Below the pieces are notes generated by a model that saw nothing but the letters and a program-made list of their open reading frames with translations, was not told where the DNA came from and searched no databases. 64,000 nt of DNA. It comes from Candidatus Melainabacteria bacterium. GTDB taxonomy: Bacteria; Cyanobacteriota; Vampirovibrionia; 2-02-FULL-35-15. Shown here piece after piece: positions 57,687 through 64,000 of this stretch. The stretch spans positions 62,001-126,000 of the forward strand of contig JAHFBG010000008.1 in NCBI GenBank assembly GCA_023250155.1, read 5' to 3'. A program made the position numbers and the translations under genes. Position 1 is the stretch's first letter; each line of letters begins with the position of its first letter.

Positions 57687-59080
57687 TTGTAATCATTGTT
57701 TGGTAAGTCTTTGACTTCAACTTTGCATTGTGTTAACAACTCTCTTATTTTATCAGCATTTTTATAATCTTTATTTGACTTAAAGTCTGTTCTCCACCCC
57801 ATAAGACTTTCAATCATGTTTGAAAATATCCTATCTTTTATTGTTTCATTGATGCCAGTAATATCATTGGTTATATTAAAGCCTAGGATTTTAGATAGAT
57901 GTATTAATGTATGTTGTGCTTCAAGTTTAGTATTACGATCTTTTTCAAGGTTAATCTTATCAGCTAATTTGAACAATATTGATAGTGCTTGTGGGCTATT
58001 AAAATCATCGGATAATACTTCAATAAATTCTTTTGTGAATTCATTTTCAAAATTTAAATTAATGTAATTGTTATTTGGTTCTAGTTGAGTATTTAAAATA
58101 GTTTCTTTTAGTCGATTGATTCCGTTTTCTGCTGCTGTAATTCCTTCTTCTGTATAGTTGAGGGGCATTCTATAGTGGCTATTCAATATAAAAAACCTTA
58201 ATGCATCTGGTGATGACTTTTTTAAGGCTTCTTTTATAGTTATAAAATTCCCATCAGACTTAGCCATTTTTTTACCATTAACCATAATCATTCCATTATG
58301 AAGCCAGTATTTGGAAAATCTGCTTTTTGTGAAAGCTTCTGATTGTGCTATTTCATTTTCATGATGTGGAAAGATTAAATCATCTCCACCACCATGAATA
58401 TCCAAGCATTTTTCATATAATGCATAATTCATGGCAGAACATTCAAGATGCCATCCGGGTCTACCTTTTCCCCATGGGCTATCAAAACCATATTCATCTT
58501 TAGTCTTAATACTTTTCCATAAGGCAAAATCTAGAGGGTGTTTCTTTTTAGGATTTGGTTCAATTCTTCCAAAACCTTTTTCTAGTTCAGTTATAGATTG
58601 ACCCTTCAGTTTTCCATATTCACTATATGATGCAATAGAAAAATAAACATCAGAGTCAATGGCATAAGCATGATTTTTTTCAATAAGTCCTTTTATAAAA
58701 TCAATCATTTGTGGAAGATATTGTGTAGCTCTTGGTTCATAGTCTGGCCAATCAACCCCTAAAGCAATCATGTCTTCATGAAAGGAGTAGGTGTAAATTC
58801 TTGCTACTTTTTCTGGATTTATATTTATTTCTTTTGATTTGTTAATGATTTTGTCATCAATATCTGTAATATTTCTTGTCCAGTTAACTTGATATCCAAC
58901 ATATCTTAAAAACCGAACTATAAAATCCCAGGTTATTGCAGATCTTGAATGTCCTATATGTGAATGATCATAAACAGTGGGTCCACAAGTATATATATTA
59001 ATTATAGGTGGATTGTTAGGTGTGAATATTTCTTTTTCTTTACTTAAAGAATTGTAGACTGTGATTTTAGTATCTTTCAT
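57668..59080 (-). CDS. cysS: Cysteinyl-tRNA synthetase
   Basis: YTCGPTVYDHSHIGHSRS, GRPGWHLECSAM, HGGGDDLIFPHHENEIAQSEA, KMAKSDGNF. Confidence 0.97.
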   Translation of the reverse strand: MKDTKITVYNSLSKEKEIFTPNNPPIINIYTCGPTVYDHSHIGHSRSAITWDFIVRFLRYVGYQVNWTRNITDIDDKIINKSKEININPEKVARIYTYSFHEDMIALGVDWPDYEPRATQYLPQMIDFIKGLIEKNHAYAIDSDVYFSIASYSEYGKLKGQSITELEKGFGRIEPNPKKKHPLDFALWKSIKTKDEYGFDSPWGKGRPGWHLECSAMNYALYEKCLDIHGGGDDLIFPHHENEIAQSEAFTKSRFSKYWLHNGMIMVNGKKMAKSDGNFITIKEALKKSSPDALRFFILNSHYRMPLNYTEEGITAAENGINRLKETILNTQLEPNNNYINLNFENEFTKEFIEVLSDDFNSPQALSILFKLADKINLEKDRNTKLEAQHTLIHLSKILGFNITNDITGINETIKDRIFSNMIESLMGWRTDFKSNKDYKNADKIRELLTQCKVEVKDLPNNDYKWHIKL

Positions 59081-59090
59081 GGTTTATATT

Positions 59091-59612
59091 CTACAGGAAT
59101 TTCTTGAAAATTCTATCTTGTAATGTAAACATCTTCTTTGCATCAGACTTTATGATATGGTCATATCCCAATAAATGCAAATAACCATGAACTAATAGCA
59201 ATGTAAGTTCATTCTCAAGTGAAACATTTTTTTCTATTGATTGTTCTTTTGCTTTGTCAATTGAAATAACTATATCTCCCAAATACTTATTTTTTATTTG
59301 CTCATCTTTTTTTAAATAAAATGAAAGAACATCTGTTGGTTTGTTTTTCTTTCTGTATTTGTGATTTAGTTTTTTTATTTCTTTATTCTTGGTAATAAGT
59401 AGTGTGTAAGTTGCTATTTGGGCTAATTTATTTCTTGATAGATGTATTTTTGAAATTCTTTTTAGCTTTGTAACCAAGTTTAGCCACCATTGTCTTGACT
59501 TAATGTAACAATGTTGTCTTATGATTACTTCAGGTTTTATAGAATGATTTTTCACAAGATCAAGTACTTTAGCATATTTTACGTAAGACTTGTGGGTACT
59601 AAGATTAGCCAA
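59091..59612 (-). CDS. ybeY: Endoribonuclease / rRNA maturation factor YbeY
   Basis: KKNKPTDVLSFYL, LGDIVISIDKAKEQS, HGYLHLLGYDH. Confidence 0.93.
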   Translation of the reverse strand: MANLSTHKSYVKYAKVLDLVKNHSIKPEVIIRQHCYIKSRQWWLNLVTKLKRISKIHLSRNKLAQIATYTLLITKNKEIKKLNHKYRKKNKPTDVLSFYLKKDEQIKNKYLGDIVISIDKAKEQSIEKNVSLENELTLLLVHGYLHLLGYDHIIKSDAKKMFTLQDRIFKKFL

Positions 59613-59693
59613 TTTACTCTTACTGTGAGCCTTATAGGTGTTAACTTAAGCATAAAAAGAGTTCATGTACCCATCTTTCGATAAAATATATTA

Positions 59694-60395
59694 ATGCTCT
59701 CAACCAATAGAAAAAACGATTTAAATAATTTTTTAAAAATACAAAACTTAAAAATTGCTGATTTAGCATTATTGAATACAGCTTTTACTCATAGCTCTTA
59801 TTTAAAAGAAAAATCACTTAAGGATGAAGAAGATAATGAGAGATTAGAGTTCTTTGGAGATGCAATTTTAAAACTTTATGTTAGTGAATATTTGATGGAT
59901 AAATATAAAAAGTATTCAGAAGGTCAGCTAAGTAAGCTTAGAGCATATGTAGTAAGTGAGAAGGTGTTAGCTGTTATTGCTAATAAAATAAATCTTAAAA
60001 AGTATTTGTTAGTGGGTAAAAATGAAAAGAAAACCTTACCCATATCTATTCTTGCTGATGCTCTAGAGGCTTTAATTGCTGTTATTTATTATGAGTCCAG
60101 CCCAAATAAAGCTAAAGACTATATATTTACTCATTGGAGAGAATATATTCAAGCTGCTGATAAAAATGAAGAAAAAGATAATTTTAAAGCAGTTTTACAG
60201 GAATTTACTCAAGGCAATAATCTGGGCTTGCCTGTTTATGAAACTCTTAGAGAATCAGGTCCTGATCATGACAAAGAATTTGAAGTTGCTGTCTTTTTAG
60301 ATAACAATGAATATGCAAGAGGTTTAGGGAAAACAAAAAAAGATGCAAGCCAGCATGCTGCAAAAAATGCCCTGATAAAACTAAGGAAATATTAA
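59694..60395 (+). CDS. rnc: Ribonuclease III
   Basis: NERLEFFGDAIL signature, LADALEALIAVIY, C-terminal dsRBD (DNFKAVLQEFTQGNNLGLPVYE...ASQHAAKNALI). Confidence 0.96.
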   Translation: MLSTNRKNDLNNFLKIQNLKIADLALLNTAFTHSSYLKEKSLKDEEDNERLEFFGDAILKLYVSEYLMDKYKKYSEGQLSKLRAYVVSEKVLAVIANKINLKKYLLVGKNEKKTLPISILADALEALIAVIYYESSPNKAKDYIFTHWREYIQAADKNEEKDNFKAVLQEFTQGNNLGLPVYETLRESGPDHDKEFEVAVFLDNNEYARGLGKTKKDASQHAAKNALIKLRKY

Positions 60396-60398
60396 TTT

Positions 60399-61292
60399 AT
60401 GGTTATATTACATACGAAGAGTTTAAGAAAGTCTCGTGACTCAAATGATAGAGTTAAAATTTTATCTCAGGCACTTCCATATATACAAAAATTTAAAGAT
60501 AAGATATTTGTAATTAAATATGGTGGATCTGCTATGACTGATCCAAAACTGAAATTGCAGACAATAAAAGATTTTGTTTTATTGAATTGTGTAGGAATTA
60601 AAGTAGTAATAGTACATGGTGGTGGACCTGAGATAAACACCATGTCTAAGAAATTAAATCTTCCAGTTAAGTTTATAGATGGTTTAAGAGTTACAGATGC
60701 AGCTACTATGGAAATTGTAGAGATGGTTTTAGTAGGTAAGGTTCAAAAAGATTTAGTGAATCTTATAAATATCTCTGGTGGTAAGGCTATTGGTTTATGT
60801 GGAAAAGATGGAAAACTATTTATAGCAGAGCAAATTCCTAAAATGAAAAAGTATGGTTATATTGGTCAGGTAAAATCAATTGACAATTCTATTTTATTAG
60901 CATTAATTGATAATGGTTTTATTCCAGTAGTTAGTTCTGTTGGTGCTGATTTAAAAGGTCAAAATTATAACATAAATGCTGACAATGTAGCCTCTGCTAT
61001 TAGTACTTCTATTGGAGCATCAAAACTAATTCTTATGACTGATACACCAGGCATATTAAAGGAACCTCGTAGACTAGATTCATTGATTTCAAAACTAAGT
61101 ATAAGTGAAGCTAAGAAGTATATTAGATCAGGCATAATATCTGGTGGCATGATCCCTAAAACTAATGCTGCAATTGATGCTTTAAATAGTGGTGTTGATG
61201 CAGTTCATATTATAGATGGTGGATTAAAACACTCTATATTGCTTGAAGTCTTTACTGATGATGGTATTTGCACTATGATAACTGAGGATTGA
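60399..61292 (+). CDS. argB: Acetylglutamate kinase
   Basis: FVIKYGGSAMTD, IVHGGGPEINTM, ISGGMIPKTNAAIDAL. Confidence 0.95.
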   Translation: MVILHTKSLRKSRDSNDRVKILSQALPYIQKFKDKIFVIKYGGSAMTDPKLKLQTIKDFVLLNCVGIKVVIVHGGGPEINTMSKKLNLPVKFIDGLRVTDAATMEIVEMVLVGKVQKDLVNLINISGGKAIGLCGKDGKLFIAEQIPKMKKYGYIGQVKSIDNSILLALIDNGFIPVVSSVGADLKGQNYNINADNVASAISTSIGASKLILMTDTPGILKEPRRLDSLISKLSISEAKKYIRSGIISGGMIPKTNAAIDALNSGVDAVHIIDGGLKHSILLEVFTDDGICTMITED

Positions 61293-61294
61293 GA

Positions 61295-64000
61295 ATGACT
61301 GATAGTAATACAACAGATACCGCAGATAAAATAAATTATAAGGATACTTTAAAGTTACCTCAGACAGAGTTTCCTATGAAGGGGGACGGAGCTAAGAGAG
61401 AGCCACTTATACAAAAGTTTTGGGAAGAAAATAAAATTTATGAAAAGGCATTACAAAACAGAAAAAAACAAAATGCAGAACGTTTTTTGCTTCATGATGG
61501 ACCTCCATATTTAAGTTCTGGAAATATACACATAGGTACTGCCTTAAATAAAATCTTAAAAGACATTGTTGTTAAATATAAAACATTGCAAGGTTATTAT
61601 TCACCTTATATGCCAGGGTTTGATTGTCATGGCTTGCCTATTGAAAGTGCTGTTTTGAAAGAAAGAGGAAAGAAGTCAGAGGGTAGAGATCAGAAAGAAC
61701 AAAATAAACCATCTCCATTAGAGGTTAGAAAAGAGTGTACTGAGTTTGTTCTTCAAAACAGAAAACTTCAGGAAGAAAAGTTTAAACGCTTAGGTGTATT
61801 GGGTGATTGGGAAAATGCTTATATGACTATTTACCCAAAGTTTGAAGCGCAGCAATTAAGACTCTTTGGTCAAATGGTTGATAAGGGTTATATATATAGA
61901 GGTTTAAAGCCTGTTTACTGGTGTACGAGTTGTCAGACAGCGTTAGCAGAAGCAGAAGTAGAATATGTAGAAAATCATAAATCTCCAAGTATTTATGTAG
62001 CATTTAATGTCGTTAAATTGTCTACCAAAGCGGATAGACTACAAAAATATAATGATTTAAAAGTAGTTATATGGACTACTACTCCATGGACTATTCCTGG
62101 AAATATGGCTATATGTTTAAATGCGCATTTTGAGTACGTAGTAATTGATTCTAAAAAATATGGAAAACTAATTCTAGCAAAAGAACTGTTGAAATCATTT
62201 ATTGAAAAGATATCTGAAGAGTGTAACATCCTTGAAACTATTATTGGTAGTGATTTAGAAGGCAGTATCTGCAAACATCCACTTTATGAGAGAGAAAGCC
62301 CTGTTATCCTTGGTGAGCATGTTACTTTAGAAACTGGTACTGGTTGTGTTCATACTGCACCAGGACATGGTCTTGAAGATTTTGGAGTGGGACATAAATA
62401 TGGTTTAAAAGTTATATCTCCAGTTGATTCAAAGGGTTTACTTACTGTTGATGCTGGTAGTGAATTAAATGGACAGTATGTACAAAAGACAGCGAATCAG
62501 AAGGTTGTTGAACTCTTGTCAAACAATGCTTCTCTTATATTTCAAGAAGATTATTATCATAGTTATCCTCACTGCTGGCGTTCTAAGACCCCTATTATAT
62601 TTCGTGCTACTGAACAGTGGTTTTGTAGTGTTAGTCAGTTTAGGGATAAAGCTCTTAGTGAAATTAAAAAAGTTCAATGGGTTCCTAGTGTTGGTGAAAA
62701 TAGAATATATGCAATGGTTGAATCCAGGACTGATTGGTGTATAAGCAGACAGCGTGTTTGGGGTGTACCTATACCAGCATTTTATTGTAATTCTTGTTTG
62801 AAAGTTCATTTGACAAAAAATATTATTGACCATGTTTCAGGATTTGTTGAAAACAGAGGTACAAATATTTGGTGGGAAGAAAGTGAATCAGCACTGTTAC
62901 CTAAAGATTTTAAGTGTGACTGTGGTTCAGTATCTTTTAGAAAAGAAACAGACATAATGGATGTTTGGTTTGACTCAGGTTCTACGCACTATTCTGTGGT
63001 AGATGAGAATGCTGTCTTGCATGATAAAAATCACAGTGGTTCTCCAAGTGAGATGTACTTAGAAGGAAGTGATCAGCATAGGGGTTGGTTCCAGTCATCA
63101 TTGCTTACGTCAGTTGCTATTCATAATAAAGCACCATATAAAACAGTGCTTACGCATGGATTTGTTTTAGATGAGTCTGGTAAAAAAATGTCTAAATCTG
63201 TGGGAAATGTAGTTGACCCAGATAAGGTTATAAATGAGTATGGAGCAGATATTCTAAGACTGTGGGTTAGTAGTGTGGACTACTCATCAGATATGCGTAT
63301 TGGACAAAACATGCTAAAGCAATTAGCTGAAGTCTATAGAAATATTAGAAATACAGCAAGATTTATCCTAGGAAATTTATCAGATTTTAATGATTCTAAA
63401 GTCCCAGATTTTAATCTTGATAAATTATGGATGGTTGATAAGTATATTTTATTATATGTAGAAAAATATATTAAACCAGAGTTTGAAAATTATTTTAACA
63501 ATTATGATTTTTATAGATACTATCAAAAACTACAAAACTTTTGTGCTGTGGATTTATCGAGTTTTTATTTTGATATTGTAAAAGACAGGTTGTATACAGG
63601 GACTTATGAAGAAAGATTTGCTGTTCAGTATGTGCTTAGAGAGCTTTTAAATACATTGGTTCCAGTTCTATGTCCTGTTTTGCCACATCTTGCTGAAGAT
63701 ATCTATAGCCATTTACCTAAGGGATTAAATAAACAGGTAGAGTCTGCTTTATGTCTTGATTGGCCTAAACAAAATTTAGATTTTATAAACAAATATACTG
63801 ATGTAGAAAATTTTATTCAAAATGCTGTATTAAAAGTAAAGCCTACTGTTAATAAAGCTCTTGAAATAGCTAGAGCAGAAAAGAAAATAGGAAAATCCTT
63901 AGAAGCCAAGGTTTATATATCTTTTAAAAAGACTTCACAAAATATTTTTGAAACCTTATTAGTTATAAGTAAAACTAATCCTAAAGAATTAGAAACTATA
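61295..64000 (+). CDS. ileS: Isoleucyl-tRNA synthetase, truncated at the right edge
   Basis: My translation from ATG at 61295: MTDSNTTDTADKINYKDTLKLPQTEFPMKGDGAKREP..., HDGPPYLSSGNIHIGTALNKILKDI, MPGFDCHGLPIE, later DESGKKMSKSVGN (KMSKS). Open at the edge, so not in the track. Confidence 0.96.
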   Translation, partial: MTDSNTTDTADKINYKDTLKLPQTEFPMKGDGAKREPLIQKFWEENKIYEKALQNRKKQNAERFLLHDGPPYLSSGNIHIGTALNKILKDIVVKYKTLQGYYSPYMPGFDCHGLPIESAVLKERGKKSEGRDQKEQNKPSPLEVRKECTEFVLQNRKLQEEKFKRLGVLGDWENAYMTIYPKFEAQQLRLFGQMVDKGYIYRGLKPVYWCTSCQTALAEAEVEYVENHKSPSIYVAFNVVKLSTKADRLQKYNDLKVVIWTTTPWTIPGNMAICLNAHFEYVVIDSKKYGKLILAKELLKSFIEKISEECNILETIIGSDLEGSICKHPLYERESPVILGEHVTLETGTGCVHTAPGHGLEDFGVGHKYGLKVISPVDSKGLLTVDAGSELNGQYVQKTANQKVVELLSNNASLIFQEDYYHSYPHCWRSKTPIIFRATEQWFCSVSQFRDKALSEIKKVQWVPSVGENRIYAMVESRTDWCISRQRVWGVPIPAFYCNSCLKVHLTKNIIDHVSGFVENRGTNIWWEESESALLPKDFKCDCGSVSFRKETDIMDVWFDSGSTHYSVVDENAVLHDKNHSGSPSEMYLEGSDQHRGWFQSSLLTSVAIHNKAPYKTVLTHGFVLDESGKKMSKSVGNVVDPDKVINEYGADILRLWVSSVDYSSDMRIGQNMLKQLAEVYRNIRNTARFILGNLSDFNDSKVPDFNLDKLWMVDKYILLYVEKYIKPEFENYFNNYDFYRYYQKLQNFCAVDLSSFYFDIVKDRLYTGTYEERFAVQYVLRELLNTLVPVLCPVLPHLAEDIYSHLPKGLNKQVESALCLDWPKQNLDFINKYTDVENFIQNAVLKVKPTVNKALEIARAEKKIGKSLEAKVYISFKKTSQNIFETLLVISKTNPKELETI

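Noticed and set aside
62469-62833. ORFs on both strands inside ileS
   Set aside because: Lie within the ileS reading frame, which is continuous to the window edge.
1-64000. CRISPR array, rRNA operon, transposase or prophage
   Set aside because: No regularly spaced direct repeats, no rRNA signature and no transposase/integrase/phage structural motifs were found on reading the sequence and ORF track.

Overview
The window is a low-GC bacterial chromosome segment. The gene set (type IV pilus genes, Rne/Rng RNase, short KdpD-like proteins, a cyanobacteria-like tRNA-Glu acceptor stem) is compatible with a non-photosynthetic cyanobacterial relative of the Melainabacteria/Vampirovibrionia type, but that is only a tentative guess. 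Most of it is housekeeping: uppS, folC, rng, a TIGR03960-type radical SAM protein, ubiX, a BioF/Kbl-like enzyme, pepA, GDPD, an M28 peptidase, an inositol-monophosphatase-family protein, hutHGUI, nupC, glpD, lysA, kdpFABC plus a KdpD-like gene, cysS, ybeY, rnc, argB, and ileS truncated at the right edge. A secretin is truncated at the left edge. No rRNA, CRISPR array, transposase or prophage was found. The points that most deserve a second look are: (1) a KdpD-like protein made of two tandem KdpD sensor/USP modules with no histidine kinase; (2) a tightly packed operon interleaving sugar-ABC-transporter genes with a prepilin peptidase that has an oversized inter-aspartate region and a PilM-PilN fusion; (3) tRNA-Glu followed after 22 nt by a HEPN/MNT (HepT/MntA-like) toxin-antitoxin pair, then a Fic-HTH gene whose promoter is bracketed by two dyad operators 41 bp apart; (4) a family of long nested palindromic intergenic elements, two of which (about 30.4 and 48.0 kb) are inverted homologous copies with a compensatory base-pair change in the stem; and (5) a DUF962/Mpo1-like protein next to a block of uncharacterised proteins.
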